Source: an uncultured Eubacteriales bacterium
GTDB taxonomy: Bacteria > Bacillota > Clostridia > Oscillospirales > Acutalibacteraceae
Direction of reading: 5' to 3'
Assembly: GCA_900317765.1 (NCBI GenBank)
Contig: ONID01000008.1
Location: 1 to 36,874, forward strand
Length of the DNA: 36,874 nt
Shown one piece after another: positions 23,748-32,580 of the stretch. Positions within the stretch are counted from its first letter, which is position 1. The number at the start of each line of letters is the position of its first letter. The notes beneath the pieces were generated by a model. The model was not told the DNA's origin and ran no database searches. It saw only the letters and a list, made by a program, of their open reading frames with translations. The translations under genes and the position numbers were made by a program.

Positions 23748-24869
23748 CTATTTTATGTTTTGACAGCTGAGTACAATATCGCATATCCTGTCAACACAAT
23801 CAAGGCTCAGATCTGAATAAAGCGGCAGAGTGAGTACTCTCAGGCTGAGACGAAGCGCAACGGGCGTTTCCTCGGGGTTAAATCTGCCCTGATAACATTC
23901 AAACGCGCTTGTCAGCGGATAAAAATACTTCCTTGCTCCGATGTTCTTTTCGGCCAGTGCGGCAAATACGTCGTCTCTGTCGGCACCGAAGGTTTCCGGA
24001 TCAAATATCACGGGAAAATAGGCATAATTGTTTTCAACATGCGGCTGATCACCGCAAAGGGTGATGCCCTTCACATCTGAAAGTCTGGAGATGTACCGCT
24101 CGACCACCGCTTTTCTCTTTGCGATTTCCTCGTCGATATGCCGCAGATTGCATATGCCCATGGCAGCCTGAAATTCATTCATCTTAGCGTTGCCGCCCAC
24201 ATATAACGTGCTTTCAGGACCGTGAATGCCGAAGTTTTTTATATCGCACAGTCTGCGTGCCAGTTCTCCGTCTTTGCAGCAGATGGCTCCTCCCTCGATG
24301 GTGTGGAAAACTTTGGTGGCGTGAAAGCTGAACATCGACGCGTCGCCGAAATTCGCAGTTGAAACGCCCTTATAAGTAACGCCGAAGGTATGGGCCGCGT
24401 CGTAAATCACCTTTAGCGAATGTTTTTCGGATATCTCCTCGATCGCTTCGACATTGCAGACCTTGCCGTAGACATGTACGGGAAGGATTGCGCATGTCCT
24501 GTCGGTAATATACTGTTCGATCAGGCTTTCGTCTATGGTGTAATCGGAGCTTTTAATATCGCAGAATACCGGGGTGAGTCCGCTGCGTACAATAGCGTGG
24601 GTGGTGGATGCAAAGGTAAACGGCGTTGTTATTACTTCGCCTCCCCGGGGGAAATCCATTGCCTCAAGGACGTTTTCAAGCGCAAGATGTCCGTTGGTGA
24701 ACAGTGTTACGTTTGGCACATCGAAATACTCTGCAAGATGTTTTTCCAATAATCCGTGCTTTGCTCCGTTGTTGGTGAGCCATCTGCTGTCCCATAAGTC
24801 TTTTATTTCCCGGCAGTATTCCTCAAAGTCCGGCATTGATGAACGTGTAACCATTATTTTATCACTCAT
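23748..24869 (-). CDS. DegT/DnrJ/EryC1/StrS aminotransferase, probably a dTDP-4-keto-6-deoxyhexose aminotransferase
   Basis: This 373-residue PLP enzyme has the internal-aldimine Lys at 186 ([14 protein letters not shown]) and the pyridine-pairing Asp at 157 ([11 protein letters not shown]). Other blocks are [13 protein letters not shown] (30-42), TTPFTFAST (81-89) and [12 protein letters not shown]. The overall pattern is close to the VioA/FdtB group, which makes dTDP-4-amino-4,6-dideoxyglucose or dTDP-3-amino sugars. With rfbA and rfbB directly downstream, the likely product is a dTDP-4-amino-4,6-dideoxyhexose; the 3- versus 4-position cannot be decided from sequence alone. I use ATG 24869, preceded by GGAGG inside the upstream gene. 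The two genes overlap by eight bases (ATGAGTGA), implying coupled translation. An in-frame upstream ATG at 24893 lacks a ribosome-binding site. Confidence 0.9.
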   Translation of the reverse strand: MSDKIMVTRSSMPDFEEYCREIKDLWDSRWLTNNGAKHGLLEKHLAEYFDVPNVTLFTNGHLALENVLEAMDFPRGGEVITTPFTFASTTHAIVRSGLTPVFCDIKSSDYTIDESLIEQYITDRTCAILPVHVYGKVCNVEAIEEISEKHSLKVIYDAAHTFGVTYKGVSTANFGDASMFSFHATKVFHTIEGGAICCKDGELARRLCDIKNFGIHGPESTLYVGGNAKMNEFQAAMGICNLRHIDEEIAKRKAVVERYISRLSDVKGITLCGDQPHVENNYAYFPVIFDPETFGADRDDVFAALAEKNIGARKYFYPLTSAFECYQGRFNPEETPVALRLSLRVLTLPLYSDLSLDCVDRICDIVLSCQNIK

Positions 24870-26031
24870 TCCGCTGTTCCTCCGATAAATCATCGCTCAT
24901 AAATCGGGTGCAGGCTTTATCTAATTTTTCAGCGTATTCCTTCCAGTCGTCTTTGTTGACAAATCGCGTGTCTTCGGTAAATTTATCGATTGAAGCAAAC
25001 ACGCTGTCTTCTGTGCTGAATCTTCCGCCGGAAATGTTCAGCACACGGAAGAGCTCCAGCAAGCCTCCGAGTCTGCCGGGAGTGTTAAAGCTTCCGCTTT
25101 CAGAAACGACTTCCTCGTTGGCTATGAATACGACGGGTGTACCCATGCCGAGCGACGGCAGACCGCAGTGAATTCTGCTGGTAATGACCATCTTTGCTGC
25201 CGCGTACTTTCTTACCAGCGATTCCGCGATGTCGAGCAGCTGATCGTTTGTGCCGGTAGACATATCCACATCCAGCCAGTGAGTGATGTATTCCGCATCA
25301 AGCAGCAGTTTTTTGTCGAATTTCTTGCTGTAGGCTTTGTAGAAGCATACGGCTTTGTAGTAAGGTCTGTAGCTGCTCCGGTCCCGGTCAAGAAACCCCT
25401 TGGGAGAATAGAGCGTAAAAAATTCCCTCTTGGCAAGCTCTTTGACGGGCTTGCGGTATCTCAGATAATCAAATGCAAACTGCAGTATTCTCAGGGGATG
25501 ACGGTGTTTTTTGCCGTCCTTTTCCTCTATCAGATCGGGTATATCAAAGTAGGGGTCCACGATGCAGTATCCGTTGCGCTCGCTGTCGCTGACCTTGTAC
25601 TTTTTGCCCATGGTCAGTGTCAGGCAAGAGGAAAAGTATGCCGGAACGTCATGTTTTTCGAGAAGGTCTCTTGTATAGGTGTCTCTGCAGCCCACCGGAC
25701 CGTTATCGCGCAGGAATTTCAATCCCTTTTCGTTCAGCAGCTGGTCGGCCTTCAGGGGGGAAATATGCATGGAGATCAGCAGCGGCTGAATGTATTCGGA
25801 AGGCGGCCAGTTTTCGGCTCGCCATTGGAACCAGCCGTTCATGATCAGTTTTATTTTTTTCTTATCTTCGGGATAACTCTGGTTCGCTTCCTCCTGCTCC
25901 ACATACACTTCGACCGGATCGACGAACTGTCGGGCGGCGATGGACTGCACATAATCGCCTATGTTTTTGCAGACGAAGGCGCGTCCTCTCGCGCAGGGAA
26001 ACTGAACCATAAGTCCTTTTTTTGTACCCAT
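24862..26031 (-). CDS. Polysaccharide pyruvyltransferase family protein
   Basis: The 389-residue cytosolic protein matches the polysaccharide pyruvyl transferase (WcaK/CsaB) family. It has an N-terminal GDYVQSIAARQF that replaces the usual N-GD-A/x region, followed by PVGCRDTYTRDLLEKHDVPA and YFSSCLTLTM. A C-terminal AKMVITSRIHCGLPSLGMGT contains the conserved R-x-H. Members transfer pyruvate from phosphoenolpyruvate to form ketals on glycans; some relatives act as other transferases. AGGAGC supports ATG 26031. The 3' end overlaps the aminotransferase start by eight bases. In this operon it would pyruvylate either a repeat unit or the unusual sugar. The call is at family level. Confidence 0.85.
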   Translation of the reverse strand: MGTKKGLMVQFPCARGRAFVCKNIGDYVQSIAARQFVDPVEVYVEQEEANQSYPEDKKKIKLIMNGWFQWRAENWPPSEYIQPLLISMHISPLKADQLLNEKGLKFLRDNGPVGCRDTYTRDLLEKHDVPAYFSSCLTLTMGKKYKVSDSERNGYCIVDPYFDIPDLIEEKDGKKHRHPLRILQFAFDYLRYRKPVKELAKREFFTLYSPKGFLDRDRSSYRPYYKAVCFYKAYSKKFDKKLLLDAEYITHWLDVDMSTGTNDQLLDIAESLVRKYAAAKMVITSRIHCGLPSLGMGTPVVFIANEEVVSESGSFNTPGRLGGLLELFRVLNISGGRFSTEDSVFASIDKFTEDTRFVNKDDWKEYAEKLDKACTRFMSDDLSEEQRNE

Positions 26032-26055
26032 AACAAAAAGCTCCTAAAATATATC

Positions 26056-26826
26056 TTAAATGTATTCTCCCGCAGTGATTCTGAATGTGCTTCCTGTCAT
26101 CATCTGAGATGCGTCTGACATCATATATACCAGCGCGTCGAGATAGTCGGTTCGCTCGAGCATTCTGCCCATGGGAAGAATACCGGACGCCTGTCTGCGA
26201 AGCTCCGCCTCTGTCATGCCCTGTGAACGGCGCAGGCTGACTTCTCCTTCGGTGGGAGTCCAGCCGAGCGTCAGATAATTGCAGCGAATCTGTTCGCAGG
26301 CGTAATTGTGGGCGATATGCTCCATCAGTGTCAGCAGCACGCCTTTGGAACAGGCGTATGCCGCTCTGTCCTTCTGACCGCCCCAGGCGTGTGCCGAACC
26401 GGTCAGTACGATTGAACCGCCGCCATTCAGGCGCATGTATCTGATTGCCTCCTGACAGCAGAAAAAACATGCTTTGAAGTTGATGTCCATGACGCTGTCA
26501 AAGGTTTCCTCGTCGCAGGTGTCAAGCGGAGATACGGGCGTTATCCCGGCATAATTGAAAAAACCGTCTATTTTGCCGAAAGCTTCATACCCCTTATTGA
26601 AAAGCGCACGGCATTCTTCGACCTGATGGAGATCGGTGTGCACGAAAATGCCGTCGCTTCCGTAGGTGTGCATCACGCGTATGGATTTGAGCGCCGATTC
26701 TTCATCGCGTCCGCCAATGACCACCTTGGCGCCCTGACGGGCAAATTCCTCTGATGCAGCTCTGCCTACTCCCTTGGTGCCGCCGGAAACGACTATGACC
26801 TTTCCCGATAATTTCCTCTCGCTCAT
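26056..26826 (-). CDS. Short-chain dehydrogenase/reductase
   Basis: This 256-residue classical SDR has a Gly-rich NAD(P) loop at 15-21 (GGTKGVG), the NAG-type motif as NYAG (91-94), Ser 144 and the catalytic Tyr157-x3-Lys161 (AYACSKG). The basic RD at 40-41 just after the second strand favours NADP(H). It is expected to oxidise or reduce a small metabolite or a sugar. Because it is embedded in the glycan operon and overlaps the ATP-grasp gene by four bases (ATGA), it may make or reduce the acyl/amino-acid group that the ligase attaches, or modify the nucleotide sugar directly. The substrate is unknown. Confidence 0.92.
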   Translation of the reverse strand: MSERKLSGKVIVVSGGTKGVGRAASEEFARQGAKVVIGGRDEESALKSIRVMHTYGSDGIFVHTDLHQVEECRALFNKGYEAFGKIDGFFNYAGITPVSPLDTCDEETFDSVMDINFKACFFCCQEAIRYMRLNGGGSIVLTGSAHAWGGQKDRAAYACSKGVLLTLMEHIAHNYACEQIRCNYLTLGWTPTEGEVSLRRSQGMTEAELRRQASGILPMGRMLERTDYLDALVYMMSDASQMMTGSTFRITAGEYI

Positions 26827-28112
26827 TGTTTCAGCTCCAGTGCTCCGTCCACGTCAAACCCGTGAAGTGCCATTGCATTTCCGTGGGTGTCGTAAACTTT
26901 TATCTTTGCCATGTATTCCTTCAGTGTATCGGCAAGCTCCTGTTTGCTGTCGCAGACGAGATAAAGGCGGGTCATGACCTGCTTTTCCGTGCCTATCCAT
27001 TCGGAAAGGACTGTGTCGCCCTCGTGCAGGCGGCGTATATCCGCAACGACGCGTTGGTCGTTCTCAATGTCGTCCATTCCCTCGATTTTCGCTATGGTGC
27101 CTTCTCTGAGCAACACCCAGAGAGTGGCAGCCCATCTGCCGCGGAAGAAGGGATCGTCCTGCTCGGAGAGATCAATTTTTCCCTCGGAGCCGGTCAGGGC
27201 AAAGTTAATCAGCATTTCACGCTGATCGAATCCGTGCACCGCCTTCATCAGCAGATGAGGCGCTTCGCCCTGCAGACGGAATCCCGTGTCGTAGACGTAG
27301 AATTCTCCGTCCTCATAGAACGCCGAAAGCATCAGCACGCCGTTCCTGATGCCGATGTCCCTGAACATGCGGCAGGCGTTGTCGTGCATGCGTTCGAAAT
27401 ATTCCCCGATGTGCTTGGAAGGGTATGTGCCGCCTAAACAGACGCGGCTGAGTCCCTTCTGTTCGTCAGTGGTGTAGCGGTCGTAGATGCAGGAGGCGCT
27501 GCAATAGCCGTCCTTGAAGGTGTAGTACATGCCCATGTCCTCGCACTGCATGTATCTTTCCACGATGAAGCGCTTGACCTTGGAGGCATCGAGCGCCTTC
27601 TCTACCGCGGGTGCAAGCTCATCCTCGCTGAAGCAGACCGTCATTCCCATACCGCTGCAGCTGTCCACTGGCTTGACCATGACGGGGTATTTTATTTTGT
27701 CCAGGTCTTCACGGCGCAGCTCCGCGTCCAGGTAGTATTCGGGAATGCCGTGAATGCCGTAGCGCTCACAGGTTGCTTTGAAAACATCCTTGTAGGAGAA
27801 TACATCCACGATTTCCTGTGAAGCGTAGCAGTGGAAGCCGAGAGCGTTGCAGGCCTTGCAGTACGCCGGGACGAGTATGTCGGCGACGCCCACCAGGATG
27901 CCGTCTATTTTTTCTTCGCGTGCTAACGCCACCAGCCCGGGAACGTCCATTCCGTCCACGTCACAGCTCTTGTAAGCGAATTGTTTTGCCGGGTCGTCGG
28001 GGCGGTTGCTTGTGACGTATGTTTTAATCCCCATCTCATTGGCAAGCTCCACAAGCGGTATCGTTTCTGGATTGGCTCCCATGATCAGCAGTTTTTTTCC
28101 GTTCAGTTCCAT
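26823..28112 (-). CDS. ATP-grasp domain ligase
   Basis: The 429-residue protein has a pre-ATP-grasp Rossmann-like part (KKLLIMGANPETIPLVELAN), then an ATP-grasp fold from about residue 105. Its Lys/Gly-rich nucleotide loop reads YPVMVKPVDSCSGMGMT and is followed by KRFIVERYMQCEDMGMYYTF. The metal-binding segment reads EFYVYDTGFRLQGEAPHLLM; the second acidic ligand position is less canonical than the usual E-x-N. Such enzymes couple ATP hydrolysis to amide or thioester formation through an acyl-phosphate, similar to carbamoyl-phosphate and D-Ala ligases. In this operon it could amidate the 4-amino-sugar with an amino acid or other carboxylate. ATG 28112 lies 21 bp after the metallo-hydrolase gene; its end overlaps the SDR start (ATGA). 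Confidence 0.88.
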   Translation of the reverse strand: MELNGKKLLIMGANPETIPLVELANEMGIKTYVTSNRPDDPAKQFAYKSCDVDGMDVPGLVALAREEKIDGILVGVADILVPAYCKACNALGFHCYASQEIVDVFSYKDVFKATCERYGIHGIPEYYLDAELRREDLDKIKYPVMVKPVDSCSGMGMTVCFSEDELAPAVEKALDASKVKRFIVERYMQCEDMGMYYTFKDGYCSASCIYDRYTTDEQKGLSRVCLGGTYPSKHIGEYFERMHDNACRMFRDIGIRNGVLMLSAFYEDGEFYVYDTGFRLQGEAPHLLMKAVHGFDQREMLINFALTGSEGKIDLSEQDDPFFRGRWAATLWVLLREGTIAKIEGMDDIENDQRVVADIRRLHEGDTVLSEWIGTEKQVMTRLYLVCDSKQELADTLKEYMAKIKVYDTHGNAMALHGFDVDGALELKQ

Positions 28113-28133
28113 GTATATTCCAATTCCTTCCGG

Positions 28134-28904
28134 TCAGATTATGACAGCTTCTCCCTGTGTCAGGATGGTAAACGACAGATCGGGGCAGTTTTCCTTCATT
28201 TTTTCCATGAACAAGCCGGGATTCCCCCCGTGCGAAGCAAACATTCCGTAATGACAGGGAATGGTCAGCTTCGGCGAAAGCGCGGCGGCAAGGCGTGCGC
28301 ATTCTTCCTCGCTCAGGTTGCCGAACGCGCCGTTGATCGGAGCAATCATCACGTCGGGCTGTCCGAAAGCTCTGTATTCCTCCGCACGGTCAAGCCGAAG
28401 GCAGGTGTCGCCCGCTTCGTAAATGATCCTGCCGTCCACCTCCACGATTACGCCCACCGCGTCGGGAGCGCCCGAACCGTGGTCGCAGCTGACAAAGTGC
28501 AGAAGGAAATCACCGCATTCGCAGGTGTCTCCGGGTTTAATATATGTAATGCCGTCGTTTTTCATTCTTTGTTCTTTGACAAGTTTCTCGCATTCCACCG
28601 ACGCAAAGAGACGCGTTCTCCCGTTGGCCATCAGTTCGGGGATGGAATCGAAGTCAAAGTGATCGAAATGCGGGTGAGTGGCTATGATGCAGTCAAAATC
28701 AATGTCATACGGCGCAAGGAGCTTCGGCAGCAGCCGTTTGAAGCCGATGTGTCCTTCGAGGCGTTCCACGCAGTCCGAAAGATACAGGTCTATGCCAAGA
28801 AGCTGTCCCGAGCTGCTTTTGATGATATATCCCGCCTGTCCCGCGGAAAAGAGCACCGTCTTTCCGGGGTGTGCGGACAGTATTTTCTGAGCAAGTGTGT
28901 TCAA
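28134..28904 (-). CDS. MBL-fold metallo-hydrolase, UlaG-like
   Basis: This 256-residue protein has the metallo-beta-lactamase motif HPHFDH at 77-82 (ATHPHFDHFD), further ligands in SCDHGSG and YEAGDTCLR, and a closing IPCHYGMF. The pattern is closest to the UlaG/ascorbate-6-phosphate lactonase branch, whose members hydrolyse lactones and phosphodiesters and bind two metals. The substrate here is unknown. Its start is TTG 28904, with GGGAGG nine bases upstream, and overlaps the stop of the glycosyltransferase gene by four bases (TTGA). It is unusual for such a hydrolase to sit inside a capsule/exopolysaccharide operon. Confidence 0.88.
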   Translation of the reverse strand: MNTLAQKILSAHPGKTVLFSAGQAGYIIKSSSGQLLGIDLYLSDCVERLEGHIGFKRLLPKLLAPYDIDFDCIIATHPHFDHFDFDSIPELMANGRTRLFASVECEKLVKEQRMKNDGITYIKPGDTCECGDFLLHFVSCDHGSGAPDAVGVIVEVDGRIIYEAGDTCLRLDRAEEYRAFGQPDVMIAPINGAFGNLSEEECARLAAALSPKLTIPCHYGMFASHGGNPGLFMEKMKENCPDLSFTILTQGEAVII

Positions 28905-30130
28905 TCTGAGTCGCCTCCCGCGTCTTCATTCAGATAAATGTCGAGAGCCTGCCGCCTTGCCTCTTTGGAAGGCTCGATCGCAAGTATTTTTTCATGGCTG
29001 ATCCCGAGATCAAGAAGCTCTCTGCGATAAGCGTTCACGGAAGCCCGGTCGAGCTTCGCAATCAGTATATAGTCAAACCGGCAGACGGAAATATCGGACA
29101 TAGGATCGACGTTCATGCAGCAGCGGCGGTACTCGCGGTAATCTTCGTCGTACCAGCCCACGATGTTGTATTGCCCTGACTGTTCCATACGGCGCACGAG
29201 CTGCTGACCGAATGTTCCCGCACCGCAGACCGCGACAGCCTTTCCCTTGATCTCGGCAGGAAACGGGAATCCGTCGGGCAGCTTTCCGCTTAATCGGCAG
29301 ACGCCTCCCGAACGAATGATGAATGTTCCGAGCATCCAGTCGTCAAGCTGTTCCTTCAGGTGGTATTCAGCGGGATATTTTTCAAATTCATCCGACAAAA
29401 AGCGATAGAGGAGTCGGAGCGAAGCGGCTTCTTTGCCAAAGCTCTGAGAGAGCTTCAGCATGGAGTCTTCCCGCTGTCGGTAATGATAGGCGCAGTTGTC
29501 GGTGATACATATCTTGCTGCATTTCAGCAGCGCGGGATACACCGCCGCGGCGTCCTCTCCGATGGAAATGGAGTTGTCCACATTCAGCTGGCTTTGCAGA
29601 ATGCATTCGCGCCTGAACAGCTTGTTCCAGAGATAAGTGGTGACGCCGTAGGAGTGGAACTTGCCGCAGGAGAGCATTTGCCGGTAGAGGTCGGTTAGGG
29701 AGTCTCCCTCGTAGGTGCCGGACGGAAGTGTGTTGAGTATGGTCTGCGATTTGTCGAAGAGATCGCGGCTGAAGCCAGCGATCGCAACGTCCGCTCCGCT
29801 TTCCGAGATGGCGGAAAAGAGCGACATGTAAAAGCCTCTGCCGATGCGGTCGTCTCCGTCCACCACGCCTATGTAGTCCCCGTGTGAGGCGAGAATACCG
29901 GCCTTGCGCGCCGAGACAAGCCCGCCGTTTTGCTTGTGTATCACGGTGATGCGGCTGTCCTTGGAGGCGTAAAGGTCGCATATCTCGGGGCAGCGGTCGG
30001 GTGAGCCGTCGTCCACCAGAATCAATTCTATATTTTTGTAGGTCTGATCAAGAATGCTCTCGATGCAAATTCCGAGGTATCTTTCAATGCGATAGATCGG
30101 AACTATCACACTGATGAGCGGTTCCATCAT
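28901..30130 (-). CDS. Family 2 glycosyltransferase fused to a Rossmann-like domain
   Basis: Residues 1-110 are a GT2 GT-A fold: PLISVIVPIYRIERYL, ELILVDDGSPD, NGGLVSARKAGI and the DxD-type DGDD at 91-94. A variable acceptor region with WNKLFRREC (168-176) and GED (191-193) follows. Residues about 295-386 form a separate Rossmann-like module opening with GKAVAVCGAGTFGQQLV, with a Gly-rich dinucleotide-type loop, and ending GISHEKILAIEP. That module resembles the nucleotide-sugar or CoA-type nucleotide-binding halves of sugar-modifying enzymes, but I see no catalytic YxxxK. ATG 30130 has GGAG in the final codons of the flippase gene one base upstream. It is an inverting transferase by family; donor and acceptor unknown. 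Confidence 0.88.
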   Translation of the reverse strand: MMEPLISVIVPIYRIERYLGICIESILDQTYKNIELILVDDGSPDRCPEICDLYASKDSRITVIHKQNGGLVSARKAGILASHGDYIGVVDGDDRIGRGFYMSLFSAISESGADVAIAGFSRDLFDKSQTILNTLPSGTYEGDSLTDLYRQMLSCGKFHSYGVTTYLWNKLFRRECILQSQLNVDNSISIGEDAAAVYPALLKCSKICITDNCAYHYRQREDSMLKLSQSFGKEAASLRLLYRFLSDEFEKYPAEYHLKEQLDDWMLGTFIIRSGGVCRLSGKLPDGFPFPAEIKGKAVAVCGAGTFGQQLVRRMEQSGQYNIVGWYDEDYREYRRCCMNVDPMSDISVCRFDYILIAKLDRASVNAYRRELLDLGISHEKILAIEPSKEARRQALDIYLNEDAGGDSD

Positions 30131-30131
30131 T

Positions 30132-31586
30132 TCAGATCTCCTTTGTCTTTCGTTTGTTTAAAAATCCTTTGACCGTGTCAATGACATACGTGTAGCTTTC
30201 CACACGGAATGTCTTTGACAACGCGACGTAAATAACCATTCCGAGCGGAATTTGAATGGTCAGGGTAAGTATGTCATTCAGCCCTAAAAACTGGACGCTG
30301 TAGACAATCGCTCCCATGAAGAGAGAGATGCATATCTGCGGCAGCATATCCATAAACTGATTGAAATAGCTGTAACCGAGCAGTTTCTTGTTGGGCCATG
30401 CGTTGATCATCTGACAGATGATCGAGGTGAAGAAAAGGCTGTACGCCATAGCCATGACGCTGATCCACATGGTGGACAGAATAGCGACCAGTCCCACGAT
30501 CTTTTTCAGAATCTCGAGAATCAAAAAGAGGTCGCTGCGTCCCATTGCCTTGATGGCGTTGAGATTGGCGGTGTGTATGGGATAAAATGCGTATGAGAAG
30601 CAGAATACCCTCAGAAACGGTACGCAGGGAAGCCATTCATCGGTGATAATTAGTCGGATGGCTGGCTCTGCACACACCGCCAGTCCCATCATGAATGGCA
30701 TAATGAGATATGTGCTTGTCTTGATGGCACGGCGTGTCATGCTTCTAACAGTGGCCGGGTCGTCTTGTGCGTTTGACATTGTCGGCAGCAGAACACTGTC
30801 AATGGAGGTGTTGATGTTTGTTACGATAAACTGTGGGAATTTCTGCCCTTGATTGAACTGGGCGAGATCAGATTTAGTGTACATCTTGCCGATGATAAGC
30901 TGTCGCAGTTCGTTGTATACCGTGTCTAATACTGCGGAGATCAGCAGCTTCCATCCGTAGGAGAAGAGCTTTTTGAGACGGCTCATGGAAAAAAACATTT
31001 TCGGACGCCACTTCACGGTGATCCAGAGGATCGTCGTGTCTGCGGCGGCATTCACCAGCATCTGGGCAACCAGAGCCCAGACGCCGAAGCCCAGATAAGC
31101 CATGGCGATTCCAACTACAGCGGCGGTGATGGTTCCTCCGAGCGTGGAGAAAAAGAATATCCTGAACATCATGTGCCTTGATACATACGCCTGCTGCACA
31201 TTTTTCATGCCGGAGATAATGAGCATCAAACTAATCACTCTTACGAGTGGAGTAAGTTCTGGCATATTGTAAAACGCCGCAATGAACGGGGCGGCAACGA
31301 ACATGATAAGGTAAAGAAAAGAACACATGGCTATATTGAACCAGAAAACGCTGGAAAAATCCAGATCGTCTGCGTCCTTTTTCTGAATCAGTGCGTTGCC
31401 CATTCCGCTGTCCACGAACACCTGCATAATCAGCATGAATATCGAAACGAGCGCGACTGTACCGTAAACCGTTGGACCGAGCTTTCTTGCCAATACGATA
31501 GAAACGACAAATGTAACGCCCTGCGCGCCGCAGCGCTCCATAAAACGCCATAAGAAATTGTTTACTACACTTTGTTTAGTGTTCAT
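30132..31586 (-). CDS. Wzx-type oligosaccharide flippase (MOP superfamily)
   Basis: The 484-residue integral membrane protein has about 12-14 hydrophobic helices. The first residues, NTKQSVVNNFLWRFMERCGA and VVSIVLARKLGPTVYGTVAL, are the opening of the lipopolysaccharide biosynthesis/WzxC-like flippase family, with GLGNALIQKKD-like text here reading SGMGNALIQKKDADDLDFSS. Flippases of this group move undecaprenyl-linked oligosaccharide units from the inner to the outer face. A Lys/Arg-rich tail (NKRKTKEI) is cytoplasmic. No Wzy polymerase or initiating phosphoglycosyltransferase is visible in the window. One base separates it from the downstream glycosyltransferase gene. Confidence 0.9.
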   Translation of the reverse strand: MNTKQSVVNNFLWRFMERCGAQGVTFVVSIVLARKLGPTVYGTVALVSIFMLIMQVFVDSGMGNALIQKKDADDLDFSSVFWFNIAMCSFLYLIMFVAAPFIAAFYNMPELTPLVRVISLMLIISGMKNVQQAYVSRHMMFRIFFFSTLGGTITAAVVGIAMAYLGFGVWALVAQMLVNAAADTTILWITVKWRPKMFFSMSRLKKLFSYGWKLLISAVLDTVYNELRQLIIGKMYTKSDLAQFNQGQKFPQFIVTNINTSIDSVLLPTMSNAQDDPATVRSMTRRAIKTSTYLIMPFMMGLAVCAEPAIRLIITDEWLPCVPFLRVFCFSYAFYPIHTANLNAIKAMGRSDLFLILEILKKIVGLVAILSTMWISVMAMAYSLFFTSIICQMINAWPNKKLLGYSYFNQFMDMLPQICISLFMGAIVYSVQFLGLNDILTLTIQIPLGMVIYVALSKTFRVESYTYVIDTVKGFLNKRKTKEI

Positions 31587-31604
31587 ACATCTCTTATACC
31601 TCTG

Positions 31605-32579
31605 TTACTTTTTTCTTAATTTCAGGTATGCCTTATATACGATTGTATAGACGGGATGACAGTAGACGCAAAGGATATATCTGATCTTTGTGGTTTTACA
31701 GGCTGTTTTGTATACGTCTTTATACTGCTTTAGATTTTTACTGTCCGCAAGGTTCAGGTACATGTCGAACATCGTAATTCTCTTCTGTTTCTGGAGCAGA
31801 TCGGAATAACGCCCTTGGGTGTAACTGTCTATTCTGTCGAGCATATCGGCAAATTCCGTGCTGTATTTTTTTAAGAATTCCTTGTCCTCAAGCAATCTCT
31901 GTGAGATGGAACCGTTGGCGGACAGACGGTATGCCCCCATCAGCTCGTCGGAATAATATATTTTTCCCTTCAGAGCCATATAGACCATCATAGCGTAATC
32001 GTCATTGACGCAATTTCCTCTGTAGGGAAAAATAATATCTGTGCGGCATGACTTTCTGTACATCAGAGAGGTGGTAGCCATGGCCCATTTGCTGATGACT
32101 TCCTCAATGGTGAGATCGCCGGAACCCATCGCCAGTCTGAAAAACCTGTCGGTGCGCAGCGAGTCGTCGTCTCTGGCAAAATAAGCGGCGTGACCGCACA
32201 TGGAATAATCCGGGTGGCTTTCCATAAAATCCACCTGCTTCTGGAGCTTGTTTTCGTCTGTCCAGAAGTCGTCGCCGTCACACACGGCGATATATTTCCC
32301 TTTTGACATCCTGAACATCTTTTCAAAAGAGATATGTTCCAGACCGCGCTGAAAGAGGTTTTCGGGCTGTATGAAGGGAACGATCTTGTCGGGATATTTT
32401 GCGCCGAATTCCCTTACAATATCGCTTGTGCCGTCGGTCGAAGCGTCATCCCTGACGATGATTTCGTAGGGGAAGTTTGTTTTTTGGTTGACCATGCTTT
32501 CAAGACATTTTGCAATATATTTTTTCTGGTTGTAGGTAGTGCAAAAAACGGACACCATACAGTTGTTGGTATTATTCAT
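31605..32579 (-). CDS. Family 2 glycosyltransferase (paralogue 2)
   Basis: The 324-residue GT2 enzyme has MVSVFCTTYNQKKYI, RDDASTDGTSDIV (strand-loop with nucleotide-binding Asp), CDGDDFWTDENKLQKQVDFM (DxD-type metal site) and a C-terminal basic, membrane-associating tail rich in Tyr/Lys. There is no real transmembrane segment. AAAGGAG supports ATG 32579. It is a clear paralogue of the enzyme encoded immediately upstream, and the two genes are separated by one base. The donor and acceptor are unknown; two copies suggest two successive sugars or linkages. Confidence 0.93.
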   Translation of the reverse strand: MNNTNNCMVSVFCTTYNQKKYIAKCLESMVNQKTNFPYEIIVRDDASTDGTSDIVREFGAKYPDKIVPFIQPENLFQRGLEHISFEKMFRMSKGKYIAVCDGDDFWTDENKLQKQVDFMESHPDYSMCGHAAYFARDDDSLRTDRFFRLAMGSGDLTIEEVISKWAMATTSLMYRKSCRTDIIFPYRGNCVNDDYAMMVYMALKGKIYYSDELMGAYRLSANGSISQRLLEDKEFLKKYSTEFADMLDRIDSYTQGRYSDLLQKQKRITMFDMYLNLADSKNLKQYKDVYKTACKTTKIRYILCVYCHPVYTIVYKAYLKLRKK

Positions 32580-32580
32580 A

